From Chryseobacterium ginsenosidimutans (GTDB lineage: Bacteria; Bacteroidota; Bacteroidia; Flavobacteriales; Weeksellaceae), in NCBI RefSeq assembly GCF_024807225.1, contig NZ_JANUCO010000001.1:1488001-1552000 (forward strand): a stretch of DNA of 64,000 bases, read 5' to 3'. This document shows positions 9,390-18,885 of the stretch, piece by piece (the first letter of the stretch is position 1; each line of letters begins with the position of its first letter). Under the pieces are notes generated by a model. That model saw only the letters and a program-made list of their open reading frames with translations, was not told where the DNA came from and ran no database searches. The position numbers and the translations under genes are program-made.

Positions 9390-11327
9390 ATGAAAACAGA
9401 ATCACAAAATATACTAAAAAGCCCTTCATTCCGTCCATCTCAGAATGCCGACGGAATCTCGGAAAATCAACATGCCGGAATCAACAGATTGGTAAAACTT
9501 TCTTTGGTTATTGAAGGAAAAGTAATCAAGTATTACAAACATTTTAAACTGACTCAAAGCTCAAGGCGACACCATGAATTCAGTCTTGCGTTGGCTCATG
9601 ATGCTTTGGGAGACCGACAAACTCACACGTTGGAGGAAGCGAATAAATTCCTTGGAAAACGTCTGACTGTCGTAATTTCTTATAAAGATATTGAAAGCAG
9701 TCCCGAAAGAACTTTTGTGGGAGTCATCACCGGAGTAGGATTCAGTCAGGAAAAAATGAGTCTCGGAAATATTGTTTTAACAGGATACAGTCCTACTATT
9801 TTGCTGGATGGAGCTCCTCATATTCAAAGTTTTGGAGGCGGATCGCCTGTCAATATGGGAATTATTGCCAATGAAGTCATTAAACAAGGTCTTGATTCCA
9901 GTCGTTTCGACGTGAGAGTTGATACGAATGATTATTCTCAGATTATTTACAGCAGCCAATACGACGAAACACATTACAATTATCTGGCGAGAATGGCTGA
10001 AGCGTATGGCGAACAGTTTTATTATGATGGTGAAGTGCTGCATTTCGGAAAGCTTCCGCAACAGAATAAACCTATTAAATTAACCTACGGAAGCAGCGCA
10101 AACGATATTAAAGTTGAATTAAAAGCTGTCCATACAAAACCACAATTTTACGGCTACAACAGCAATAAAAATGAAAAACTAACATCGGCGGAAACTCCTG
10201 TTCAGCATGTGGGAGACTTAGCAAAAACGGCGTATGCCCACAATGATAAAATTTATAAAACTCCGGCTTTACAAGTCGCACCGATAAAAGCATCTACGCA
10301 TCTTGATGTAGAATATTCTCAAAAAAGCACATCTGGAAGTGAAGCGGTGAATGTATTTTTATTATCAGGAAATACAACAGTTCCGTTTTTGCATCCGGGT
10401 TGTGTGGTAGATGTTCAGATGCGAAAAGTAGATACCAACGAATCTTCTTATTTTACAAGAATCATGGTGACGGAAGTTACTCATGAGATCGATACGATTG
10501 GTCATTACACCGGAAGTTTTGAAGGGATTGCTTCAGACACCGGATTTTTACCGAAACCGGAATTTAAAACTCCCAAAGCGGAACCACAGATTGCAACGGT
10601 AATTTCCAATGCAGATCCGGAAGGTCAGGGAAGAATTCAGGTAAGATTTGACTGGCAGACCAATGATACGACACATTTTATCAGAATGATGAGTCCTGAT
10701 GCGGGAGGAACAGATCAGGTGAACCAAAACAGAGGATACGTCGCGATTCCAGAAATCGGAGATCAGGTGATGGTGAATTTCGTTCACAGTCATCCCGACA
10801 GACCTTTCGTGATGGGCGGAATGTTCCACGGAGGAATCGGTCTTGGCGGCGGAATGGATAACAGAGTAAAATCTATCCAAACAAGAAGCGGTCACAGAGT
10901 GATTTTTACGGAAGATGAAAGTATCATTATCACCGATAAATCAGGAAACGAAATACATTTAGATACAACAGGAAGCAACATTACTATTACCGCTCCGGAA
11001 ACTATGACCTTGAATTGTAGGAATATGAATATCAATGTTGGAGAAAATATGACAACCAACGTTGGTGTAAATAAATCTGATACTATTCTGGCAAATCATA
11101 CTGAAAGTGTGGGTGCAATGAAAATGACTTCTGTTCTAGGTGATACAAGTATGTTTATTACAGGAAAACTGACTGAAATGATTGAAGGAGATGTGCATAG
11201 TGAAACGAAAAAAGAGAGAGTAGAGCTATCACATGATGATATTCAGTTTTCATCAAATAAAAGTATTAACAAAAATGCTCAATTGGAGATAAAGAATAAT
11301 AGCGGAGAAATTAGTAAAAACCATTAA
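9390..11327 (+). CDS. tssI: T6SS spike protein VgrG (TssI), copy 1
   Basis: A 645-residue VgrG. Residues 30-400 form the gp27-like hub, with typical stretches such as FVGVITGVGFSQEK and DETHYNYLARMAEAYGEQFYYDGEVLHFGKLP. Residues 400-500 are the OB-fold gp5-like part (QGRIQVRFDWQ ... YVAIPEIGDQVMVNF-HSHPDRPFVMGGMFHG). The rest is a repetitive beta-strand spike (GNEIHLDTTG, MTLNC, NINVG). The last 60 residues differ from VgrG2 and probably specify cargo binding. The next gene begins 2 bases after its stop and encodes a likely effector. Confidence 0.93.
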   Translation: MKTESQNILKSPSFRPSQNADGISENQHAGINRLVKLSLVIEGKVIKYYKHFKLTQSSRRHHEFSLALAHDALGDRQTHTLEEANKFLGKRLTVVISYKDIESSPERTFVGVITGVGFSQEKMSLGNIVLTGYSPTILLDGAPHIQSFGGGSPVNMGIIANEVIKQGLDSSRFDVRVDTNDYSQIIYSSQYDETHYNYLARMAEAYGEQFYYDGEVLHFGKLPQQNKPIKLTYGSSANDIKVELKAVHTKPQFYGYNSNKNEKLTSAETPVQHVGDLAKTAYAHNDKIYKTPALQVAPIKASTHLDVEYSQKSTSGSEAVNVFLLSGNTTVPFLHPGCVVDVQMRKVDTNESSYFTRIMVTEVTHEIDTIGHYTGSFEGIASDTGFLPKPEFKTPKAEPQIATVISNADPEGQGRIQVRFDWQTNDTTHFIRMMSPDAGGTDQVNQNRGYVAIPEIGDQVMVNFVHSHPDRPFVMGGMFHGGIGLGGGMDNRVKSIQTRSGHRVIFTEDESIIITDKSGNEIHLDTTGSNITITAPETMTLNCRNMNINVGENMTTNVGVNKSDTILANHTESVGAMKMTSVLGDTSMFITGKLTEMIEGDVHSETKKERVELSHDDIQFSSNKSINKNAQLEIKNNSGEISKNH

Positions 11328-11329
11328 TT

Positions 11330-12826
11330 ATGTCGCGAACAAGAATTATTAAAGGTAAGTACATTAAAACAGTTGGTGAAAATTATAATATAACATCAGA
11401 AGGAAATATTTTTTCTACTGCAGGATCTCAAGTGCAGGAAAAAGGTGTTGATAATGGTGTTCAGTATGGGAATTTTGAAAGATTGGGAAGTAATATAAAT
11501 GATGATTTTGAAATTTCATTTTCACTTAAGAAAGATGGAATGTATTCAACAGTAGTACCTTTCGGAATACTTGATTTTGAAGGGAATTATGAAAATGCCA
11601 ATTTTGCTTTTAATTATTCTTTATCATTAAGTAATATAGACACTTTAGAATTTAAGATATTAAATGAAGATGGCAGTACACTTTATGCCATTACCAATTT
11701 GCCGGAATTCGTTGTAACGGCTAGAAGGCTTCCATTATTAGCAGAAGATATTATAAAACAAAAACTACAATATAATCCTTTAAAACCCGTAAATGTATGG
11801 GACTGGAAAAGCGTTTTTGATCCTTACAACATTACATCGGGTGATTATACTAAGATTGGTTCTTATATTATTTTTTGGGATGGTTTCGATAATAATGGTA
11901 TATATGACAGCACAAAATTTAATGATAAGAAATTAAAAGCAGTTATCATTGCTAAAAAGAATGGCAAAGAAAAAACAAAAGAAGTTGAGTTTTCTACAAA
12001 TTATGAAAAGGTTGATTGGGTAGATGTAAAGATTGATAAAAATAATAAAAGAATTGATACAACATTACGTGTTAACTTAAAAGATGGTGGAGCGGAAGGG
12101 TTGGAGTGTTCTTCATATTTAACAGGAGCTAGAGATGAAACACATTGGGAAGAAAGATGTCCTTGGGATAAGATACCTAAAAAAGATATTATAGCAGGTA
12201 AATCACCTATTAAAGAAAGAACAAGAAGCTTTGGAGACTTGGAAAAGTTAGCTCTTGATGGTCTTAATTATCATTGGGGACGAAATAAAAATCACGCAGC
12301 TGCTAAAGATGTTAAAATTATTGGAGAAGGGTATGAAGTGTACGTGAGTACAATAAATACTCAAGAAAAGTCTATGGATGATGTGAGCTTAATTTATAAT
12401 ACTAATGGAGCTTGGAAGAGATCGGGTAATCCTGGTTCTTTTACGTTGAATCCTATTACTTGGATAGGAAATTTAATATCTCGAGAAGCTATTTGTTATA
12501 ATGTGGGCTATTTAAAAGGAAATACATGGAGATATAGAGAAGAAATGAATGAGGATATTGACTTTAAATTTACATCTGCTCACGAAATTGGTCACGAAAT
12601 ATTAAAATCTTTTGGAGGAACGGGTTACTCTTATGGTCATAAGGGAAGTGTTAATGTTGTTACTCAATCCATGAAAGATAATGCACCGGAATATCCTTCT
12701 TCTGGGGAAATAGATATTATGCCATATTATCCGAGTGATCCACCTATTTCTATTTATAATAGATATGCTGCAGCAGAAAAAGATGTTTTAAGTTTAATAT
12801 GGTTAACTAAAATAAAAATTAATTAA
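11330..12826 (+). CDS. Putative T6SS metallopeptidase effector
   Basis: A 498-residue protein starting 2 bases after vgrG1, the classic cargo position. There is no signal peptide. The N-terminal 130 residues (KGKYIKTVGENYNIT, then a beta-rich stretch) look like a delivery or marker region. LPEFVVTARRLP follows near residue 123-134. The C-terminal part carries HEIGHEIL at residues 418-425, the HExxH zinc signature preceded by TSA, with SYGHKGS (His 437) as a possible third ligand. IDIMPYY near residue 463 looks like the Met-turn of metzincin proteases. I infer a zinc peptidase or amidase toxin injected into rivals. The exact family was not recognised, and the substrate is unknown. Confidence 0.7.
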   Translation: MSRTRIIKGKYIKTVGENYNITSEGNIFSTAGSQVQEKGVDNGVQYGNFERLGSNINDDFEISFSLKKDGMYSTVVPFGILDFEGNYENANFAFNYSLSLSNIDTLEFKILNEDGSTLYAITNLPEFVVTARRLPLLAEDIIKQKLQYNPLKPVNVWDWKSVFDPYNITSGDYTKIGSYIIFWDGFDNNGIYDSTKFNDKKLKAVIIAKKNGKEKTKEVEFSTNYEKVDWVDVKIDKNNKRIDTTLRVNLKDGGAEGLECSSYLTGARDETHWEERCPWDKIPKKDIIAGKSPIKERTRSFGDLEKLALDGLNYHWGRNKNHAAAKDVKIIGEGYEVYVSTINTQEKSMDDVSLIYNTNGAWKRSGNPGSFTLNPITWIGNLISREAICYNVGYLKGNTWRYREEMNEDIDFKFTSAHEIGHEILKSFGGTGYSYGHKGSVNVVTQSMKDNAPEYPSSGEIDIMPYYPSDPPISIYNRYAAAEKDVLSLIWLTKIKIN

Positions 12827-12830
12827 AATC

Positions 12831-13163
12831 ATGAAAATTCTTTTAATATTATTTGTAACATTCATTAGTTCATGTACTAAAACTACACCAAAATACATGC
12901 ATGGTTATATATATAATTCACAAAAAAAACCCTTAAAAGGAATCAAAATCGAAGATCCTTATAACATCAGTTTATCCACATTTACTAATTCTAAAGGATA
13001 TTTCAAAATCAATGCTTTATCAAAAGGAGAATTTTTATATGTGAAAAAAAATAATATAAAATTAGACTCAATTTATATAGTAAGAACCCATCCAGAACGA
13101 GGAGTTAGTTATGCTTTCGTTGAAGGAAGAAATGACACATTGTTTATTGACTTAAAAAAATAA
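12831..13163 (+). CDS. Small lipoprotein, candidate immunity to the metallopeptidase effector
   Basis: A 110-residue lipoprotein: signal with lipobox ISSCTK (Cys near 15), then a compact beta-sandwich-like module (GYIYNSQKKPLKGIKI, NSKGYFKINALSKGEF) of the carboxypeptidase-regulatory type. It starts 4 bases after the effector stop. A lipid-anchored periplasmic protein in this position is a good candidate to neutralise a periplasm-acting effector. The degenerate second copy downstream fits the duplication often seen for immunity genes. No direct homology to a named immunity family was seen. Confidence 0.7.
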   Translation: MKILLILFVTFISSCTKTTPKYMHGYIYNSQKKPLKGIKIEDPYNISLSTFTNSKGYFKINALSKGEFLYVKKNNIKLDSIYIVRTHPERGVSYAFVEGRNDTLFIDLKK

Positions 13164-13194
13164 AAATTATTCAAGAGAGATTTAATTTTTTTAT

Positions 13195-13527
13195 GCAGAA
13201 TCTGAAAAATATTAAAAAAATAGTTTTTGTAGCCTTATTGTATTCTTGTACAACACCAAAATTTTATCAAGGCTATATTTATAGTAATGAAAAACAACCT
13301 TTATCTGATGTCAAAGTCTGTGAAATAAATAAAAACAACTGTGCAATTACAGATAGCAAAGGTTTTTTTTAATGCAGAAAGATAAAAATTCAATTAATGA
13401 TCTTCTTGTGTTTTTTTAAAATAAGCCTATAGATACAATAAAAACAGTTTGGAGCCAACATGGAGAAAAGCTGAACTATTCATTTCTTGAAGGTAAAAAA
13501 GATACATTATTTATTGATTTAAAATAA
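13195..13527 (+). pseudogene. Decayed tandem copy of the candidate immunity lipoprotein
   Basis: From ATG at 13195 the reading gives a signal with lipobox LYSCTTP and then a stretch parallel to the upstream lipoprotein (YQGYIYSNEKQPLSDVKV, DSKGFF). It stops at TAA after an eight-T run near 13363-13373. The rest is readable in another frame (KDKNSINDLLVFF, an in-frame TAA near 13419, then NKPIDTIKTVW and LEGKKDTLFIDLK) and aligns end to end with the upstream copy. One frameshift and one nonsense codon, both at homopolymers, break it. They could be real decay or homopolymer miscalls. Confidence 0.75.
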
Positions 13528-13607
13528 CTAGAATTGATATCTTGAGGTTACTATCTTTCTAAAATAATGGATGTTAGAGTTTAGATAAGGCAAAAGAAAT
13601 ATACAAG

Positions 13608-14687
13608 ATGGATAAATCCCTAATTAAAATAATAATCTATTTTTTATTCATAACCCAAAACCTCAGCTGCCAAGATATGAAACAAAAAAACCTGCCTGAA
13701 TTTCAAGTAGAGATTTGTTCTCCTACTAATGATTACTTAATAGAATTTGTAAGCGATAAAATTTTTACATTAGAAGGCAATGGCGCAAGTTTACCTTATG
13801 GAGGTACTTCGGGAGAATGGGGCTATTCTGGATCTGGTTGGACTGAGCAACATGGGACACCAATAGGTGCAGATATTACCTATTACGCAGGTTATGAAGA
13901 TACTTTTTATCATTTGAAAGTTGATTTTCCGTTAGATAAGATCAAAGATTATATGGAACGAGCCTACGCACAAGATGGAGGAACAACAGAGGATAAAGCC
14001 CCTTTGGAAGAATACAAGCGACTGGGTAGAAATGAACGTTTCAGTGCAAATTATAATTCTTATAATAGTTTTTCTAACTTGGTTTTTGGTTTTGCTCCCA
14101 AAGGAATGGTTGTCGTATGGTTGCGTTATGGGATGGGTGTTCGGATAGAATTGGGTCGTTATCAAGCCGAAGTTATTAAAGAGGATAAAGAATTGGAGAA
14201 AAAACTATTTGCTAATTGGAGTATGAATCGTCAGGAAGTTAGAGCGAGAGATTTTAATCCAGAAGCATCACCTCAAGAATGGGACAATTATCGGATAAGA
14301 TATGCTTACAAACCAGCAATTACCGGTGAAAATAAATCACTTCGATTATTTGAAATGAATTTCCACTACTATAATGCAGAGTTAGAAATTATGCTTCGCC
14401 CTTGGATTAATAATATTCCGGTAAAAGAAAGAGCTATTCCGAAAGAAATTAGCTTCGTTTGGGAAACGGGAAAAGATCAGCAATTTGTGGGGAGAGCTTA
14501 TTTCAGTTGGGAAAAGACCAATGAAGCATTTAAGAAAGCAGGGAAAAATGCAAAATTAGAATTCAAAATAGCATCGGATAACAGCAATTTTGAAATATTA
14601 TTAAACAATCAACCTTTAGAATCTGACAGTACAAGAGTTTTCAAAACTGAGAATGAATATAAAGATTCTTATAATGATTATAATTAA
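13608..14687 (+). CDS. DUF2931-type lipoprotein
   Basis: A 359-residue lipoprotein with lipobox QNLSCQD (Cys near 21). The Trp and Gly-rich N-terminal half (GEWGYSGSGWTEQHGTP, YYAGYEDTFYHLKVDFP, LVFGFAPKGMVVVWLRYG) matches my memory of the DUF2931 family, which is common beside T6SS effector genes in Bacteroidetes and Proteobacteria. It comes after the effector and lipoprotein cluster and before tssD2. An immunity or envelope accessory role is possible but unproven. Confidence 0.7.
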   Translation: MDKSLIKIIIYFLFITQNLSCQDMKQKNLPEFQVEICSPTNDYLIEFVSDKIFTLEGNGASLPYGGTSGEWGYSGSGWTEQHGTPIGADITYYAGYEDTFYHLKVDFPLDKIKDYMERAYAQDGGTTEDKAPLEEYKRLGRNERFSANYNSYNSFSNLVFGFAPKGMVVVWLRYGMGVRIELGRYQAEVIKEDKELEKKLFANWSMNRQEVRARDFNPEASPQEWDNYRIRYAYKPAITGENKSLRLFEMNFHYYNAELEIMLRPWINNIPVKERAIPKEISFVWETGKDQQFVGRAYFSWEKTNEAFKKAGKNAKLEFKIASDNSNFEILLNNQPLESDSTRVFKTENEYKDSYNDYN

Positions 14688-14769
14688 GAATAAAACTTAC
14701 TCCAATAATAGAATGGATTTGAGATTATAAAGAATTGTACAAGTGATTCCACAAGTTTTATAAAAAAAG

Positions 14770-14806
14770 ATTCCGGAAGATTTTAAATTTCCCGGAATTT
14801 TTTTTG
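14770..14806 (+). terminator. Terminator after DUF2931 lipoprotein
   Basis: Inverted repeat ATTCCGG and CCGGAAT with an AT-rich loop, followed by a T run, 85 bases past the stop. Confidence 0.65.
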
Positions 14807-15120
14807 CCTGAAAATCAATTTAAGATATGTTAACAATTATTAAAAATATCTTAAATAAATCTTAATATTTCCCTATTAAGTGTGAAAATAAAGTAGAATT
14901 ATTTCAAAAATTATCAATTTAATTATTTGATTTTTAAATAAATATAAAATTAATTATTTCTATTGTCGTAGAATTACTACACCGAATCGTAGAACTACTA
15001 CAAAAAATAAAATTGCCATTTAAAAACTTTCAGATTAAAAAAAGGTGATCTATCTTTGACTCAACAAATCACACACACCACATCAAATCACAAAATATTA
15101 ACGATTAAAATTTACAAATC
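14807..15120 (+). other. AT-rich gene-free region upstream of tssD2
   Basis: No coding region is seen. It holds the tandem operator and promoter at 14968-15058 and a leader whose last 30 bases (ACGATTAAAATTTAC then AATC before the ATG) nearly match the tssD1 leader. Confidence 0.6.
14968..15058 (+). promoter_or_regulatory. tssD2 promoter with tandem GTAG-N5-CTAC operator
   Basis: GTAGAATTACTAC at 14968-14980 and GTAGAACTACTAC at 14989-15001, again 21 bases apart. After 26 bases comes TTTC (15028-15031), then 19 bases and TATCTTTG (15051-15058). All spacings equal those upstream of tssD1 although the spacer bases differ, which is strong evidence of selection. Confidence 0.75.
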
Positions 15121-15534
15121 ATGGCAGCAAATTCAAGAGGAATCTTAAAATTCAACGGAGGAGAAGGTCAAAAATTATTAAAACTGAACTACAGTGTATC
15201 AAGATCTACAGACGTTTCTGGTAGAGTAGCTTCAGATCCTTCCAATGCATTGATCAAGGTTACCGTAGAAGCTACTGAAAAATCAGACATTCTAGAGAGC
15301 TTACTAAACGGAAAATACAAGCCTACAACTGGCGAAATCACTTTCAACAAATCTCACGAAGAAGGTACTTTAATTACTCTTGGATGGAAAAACGGATATG
15401 TGATCCAACATGAAGTAGACTTCGACGCGGTAGACGAAAACAGTATGTTGATCAGTTTTATCGTAAGCGCTGAAACTATTGATTACGGAAACTCTAGCTA
15501 CAAAGGTCTTTGGCCAGGAGGAAACTGGGGATAA
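15121..15534 (+). CDS. tssD: T6SS tube protein TssD (Hcp), copy 2
   Basis: A 137-residue tube protein nearly identical to copy 1 through residue 120, with synonymous changes spread along the gene, so the duplication is not recent but the protein is constrained. The tail is SSYKGLWPGGNWG, three residues longer than in copy 1. It heads the second effector module (vgrG2, TPR protein, Rhs), while copy 1 heads the tssH and vgrG1 module. Each copy may be matched to its own spike or cargo (inference). Confidence 0.93.
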   Translation: MAANSRGILKFNGGEGQKLLKLNYSVSRSTDVSGRVASDPSNALIKVTVEATEKSDILESLLNGKYKPTTGEITFNKSHEEGTLITLGWKNGYVIQHEVDFDAVDENSMLISFIVSAETIDYGNSSYKGLWPGGNWG

Positions 15535-15573
15535 CTAAAATTTACAATCATCTTAGTAAAAATAAAATTGGTA

Positions 15574-15620
15574 AACAGAATAGTGCAGCTCTCAGAGAGT
15601 CAGCTATTCTGTTTTTTTCT
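15574..15620 (+). terminator. Terminator after tssD2
   Basis: Arms AACAGAATAG (15574-15583) and CTATTCTGTT (15604-15613) are followed by a T run, 40 bases past the stop. Confidence 0.8.
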
Positions 15621-15776
15621 TTTTTGAAACTAAATTATTCTATTTTTTCAATTTAATGAGTTGAAAATTCAGTCTTTAAATTGAAATTTGATTAATGAGA
15701 ATTTATTTGATTTTTATCGAATAAATTTTAGCGTTTAAAAACAAAACACCCACAAATCAAGCAAAATCTTAAGGCT

Positions 15777-17937
15777 ATGTTTCAAGATAACAATACGCCA
15801 AAAATGCCTTCTCCCGCAGGAAAATCTTCTATGACAAAACAAATGGGAGAGATGGCAAAAGATCAGGCGGTAAACAAAGCTACAGAAAAAATTCAGCAAC
15901 AAACAAGCGGAACGGTTCAGAAAACAACACATAAACTGACGCAGGTTCAGGCTTACACTGGTGTTGTTCAGGGCGCTTCCGGAATGTTGATGAATCAAAA
16001 TCTGCAGCCCAATTCGCCCACTTTGGTAGAAGATAAAGTTTGGTCTCAACAGCCCACTTCAAAAATACATAATGCCAATACAATTCCCGAAAACCAGATT
16101 CAGGGGATCAACCGTGTCGTAAAGTTAGACATTGTTGTAGAAGGCAAAACATTAAAACATTTTAAGCACTTTCAGTTAAAACAAAGCGCAAGCAAGCATC
16201 ATGAATTCAGTCTGATGCTGTCTCACGATACATTGGGAAGCGCAGAAAATCACAATCTTGAGGAAGCTCAGAACTTTTTGGGCAAAAGAATTACGGTTGT
16301 TTTTAAATATAAAGACGTAGAAGACGGTCCCGAAAGAAGTTTTGTAGGAGTCATTACCGAAGTAGGTTTCAGCCAGGAAAAAGGCAGTTTAGGAAATATT
16401 GTTCTTACAGGTTGCAGTCCCACAGTTCTGTTGGATGCTGCTCCACATATTCAAAGTTTTGGAGGAGCGCAGGAAATTAGTTTAAATAATATTGCAGATC
16501 AGGTAATTAAAGAAGGTCTCGGACAAGGAAAATACGATTTTAGAGTAGATTCTCAACACGGGAATGTTTCTTACAGCTCGCAATACGAAGAAACCCACTA
16601 CAATTACTTGGCTCGAATGGCTGAAGCATATGGCGAACAGTTTTATTATGACGGAGAAGTGCTGCATTTCGGAAAACTTCCACCTCAGGAACAGCCGATA
16701 AAATTAACTTACGGAAGCAGTGTCAATGATGTTAAAATTAGAATGAAAGCGCAACATGTTAATCCAAGTTTCTACGGTTACAACAGCAGTAAAAATGAAA
16801 AATTAACAACAGGAAATTCAAAAATTTCTCACACTTCCGATATTGCGAAACGCGCTTACGAAATTTCAGAAAAAACATTCACAACGCCTTCATTAAGAGT
16901 TGCTCCGATTAAAGCGGCATCTTTTATGGATGTTGAAACTTCACAAAAAGGAACGGCAGGAAGTAAAGCTTCCGACGTGTTTGTAACATCCGGAACGACC
17001 ACGGTTTCCGTTTTTATATCCGGGTTGCATCGCAGATATTGAGATGCGAAAAACTGACAGTAATGAAACCTCTTATTTCACAAAATTAATGATTCTTGAA
17101 GTGAATCATGAAGTGGATGCAAGAGGATATTATACAGGAACTTTCGACGCGATTGCTTCTGACACAGGTTTTATCCCGCGTCCGGAATTTCAGACTCCAA
17201 AAGCGGATGCACAGTTCGCAAAAGTAATTTCCAATACCGATCCTTTAAATCAGGGAAGAGTTCAGGTACAATTTGACTGGCAAAATGGTTCTACCACTAC
17301 AGAATATATCCGTGTCATGACTCCCGATGCAGGAGGAAGTGATAAAGTAAGCAAAAACCGAGGATTCATGGCGATTCCCGAAGTTGGAGATCAAGTTGTG
17401 GTCAATTTTGCGCATCAACATCCCGACAGACCTTTCGTCATGGGAGGAATGTTTCACGGTGGAGTTGGCGGCGGAGGCGGAGCCGGAAATAACATTAAAA
17501 GTTTAAGCAGTAAAAGCGGTCACACCGTAAGTTTGGACGATGGTGGCGGAATTACCATAAAAGATAAAGACCAAAACAATATGTTTTTGGATGGAGCTGG
17601 GAAGATCAGTGTTGAAAGCAAAGTTTCAATCACATTAACCTGCGGAAGCAGCTCTATTTTCATGGATAAAGATGGAAATATTGTGATTAAAGGAAAAGAA
17701 ATTATGGTTCAGGGTGATAATATCGGAGTAAGCGGAACGGCAAGCGTCGGAATCGGCGTTGGTCAGGAAGGTGCAGATCCTACTTCAGGAATCGGAATCG
17801 AATCGAGTACTTTAGATATTGGAACGACGACACTTTCAATGGGTGCAAAAACCGAAGCCAATCTTAGTAGCGCGAAAATCAACATCGGCGGCGGAAGTGA
17901 AACGAATATCGTAAGCGGAACTGTAAAACTGAATTAA
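15777..17937 (+). CDS. tssI: T6SS spike protein VgrG (TssI), copy 2, frameshifted
   Basis: A VgrG of 719 residues when one T is removed from GTTTC at 17004-17008. As written, the frame ends at 17042 and resumes at 17044. With the repair, TTTVPFLYPGC continues into EMRKTDSNETSYF exactly as in VgrG1. The hub and OB-fold regions match VgrG1 closely. The first 100 residues are an extra Gln and Lys-rich helical extension absent from VgrG1. The C-terminal spike is longer and ends in a Gly and Ser-rich beta repeat (GIGIESSTLDIGTTTLSMG). It is the first gene of the module that leads to the Rhs effector. Confidence 0.9.
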
Positions 17938-18027
17938 AGTCTGTTTAAAGTTTAGTTGAAAATTTTTTTAAAGTTTCCCTTAAATAATCTTAATTAAATA
18001 AACTTGTTTATTTTCTTTTAACATTAA

Positions 18028-18885
18028 GAGCCTGTTTAAAAAATTAATAAAAAAAAAGAGTAAGGGTAAGAAGTTGAATAAAAATTGTCATTTTAGAGTT
18101 GCAAAACAAAAAACTTCAATGTATCCAACAGACTTAACCCAAACTCAGTGGCAATTTATAAAAAAAGCATTAGATTTTGATGACAGAAAACGAAAATATG
18201 ATTTGATTATCATTTGGAATGCTATTAATTATTTGGTAAAAACAGGCTGCCAATGGAGACTTTTGCCTCATGATTTTCCAAAATGGCAATTGGTTTATTA
18301 CTATTATTCAAAATGGTCAAATCTGGAGATTTTCGATTTATTATTATCAAAATTAAGAGAGAAAGTACGTCGGGATAGAGGCCAGAAATCGCAGGCAAGT
18401 TTAGGAATTATGGACAGCCAGAGTGTTCGTTGGGGAAATAACCGTTCACTCAATGGCTTTGACGGAGCCAAAAAAGTAAAAGGAATCAAAAGACACGTCG
18501 TGGTAGATAAAAACGGGTTTTTGTTAGCCGTAATGGTAAGTGTAGCCAATATTCATGACAGTAAAGCGGCATTATTGCTGATGAAAACATTGCGATATTT
18601 ACTAATTCCGCTTCAGGTAATCTTAGCGGACGGAGGTTACAGAGGGGGTATTATTGAGGAAATAAAAACTAAATTAGGCTATATCATTCAAATCGTTATG
18701 CGGAGTGACAAAAAAGAAAAAGGATTTGAGCCACTCCATAAAAGATGGATTGTTGAACGTACTTTTTCATGGTTTGATAATGATAGAAGGCTATGCAGAA
18801 ATTATGAACTCCTAATGGAAACTTCCGAAAATATGGTCAAATTATCCGCTATAAAATTATTACTTAATAAAATTTAAACAGGCTC
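18028..18885 (+). mobile_element. IS5-family insertion sequence, 858 bp
   Basis: It is bounded by perfect 13-bp inverted repeats GAGCCTGTTTAAA (18028-18040) and TTTAAACAGGCTC (18873-18885). The flanking 3-bp direct repeat TAA (18025-18027 and 18886-18888) fits the TNA duplication of the IS1031/IS427 branch of IS5. It carries one transposase gene and looks intact. It sits between vgrG2 and the TPR gene and may separate their transcription. Confidence 0.88.
18119..18877 (+). CDS. IS5-family transposase
   Basis: A 252-residue DDE transposase if started at ATG 18119 (MYPTDLTQTQW, the usual opening of this group). A TTG start at 18074 is possible but atypical. The N-terminal domain (W-x-L-L-P-x-D-F-P) is of the DUF4096 type. 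The catalytic residues are the Asp in IMDSQSV, the Asp in ILADGGYRGG, and the Glu in WIVERTFSWFDNDRRL. Single uninterrupted ORF, so probably active. Confidence 0.9.
   Translation: MYPTDLTQTQWQFIKKALDFDDRKRKYDLIIIWNAINYLVKTGCQWRLLPHDFPKWQLVYYYYSKWSNLEIFDLLLSKLREKVRRDRGQKSQASLGIMDSQSVRWGNNRSLNGFDGAKKVKGIKRHVVVDKNGFLLAVMVSVANIHDSKAALLLMKTLRYLLIPLQVILADGGYRGGIIEEIKTKLGYIIQIVMRSDKKEKGFEPLHKRWIVERTFSWFDNDRRLCRNYELLMETSENMVKLSAIKLLLNKI

Noticed and set aside
18074..18118. TTG start of the IS5 transposase
   Set aside because: ATG at 18119 opens MYPTDLTQTQW, the usual N-terminus of the group; the extra residues have no family match.
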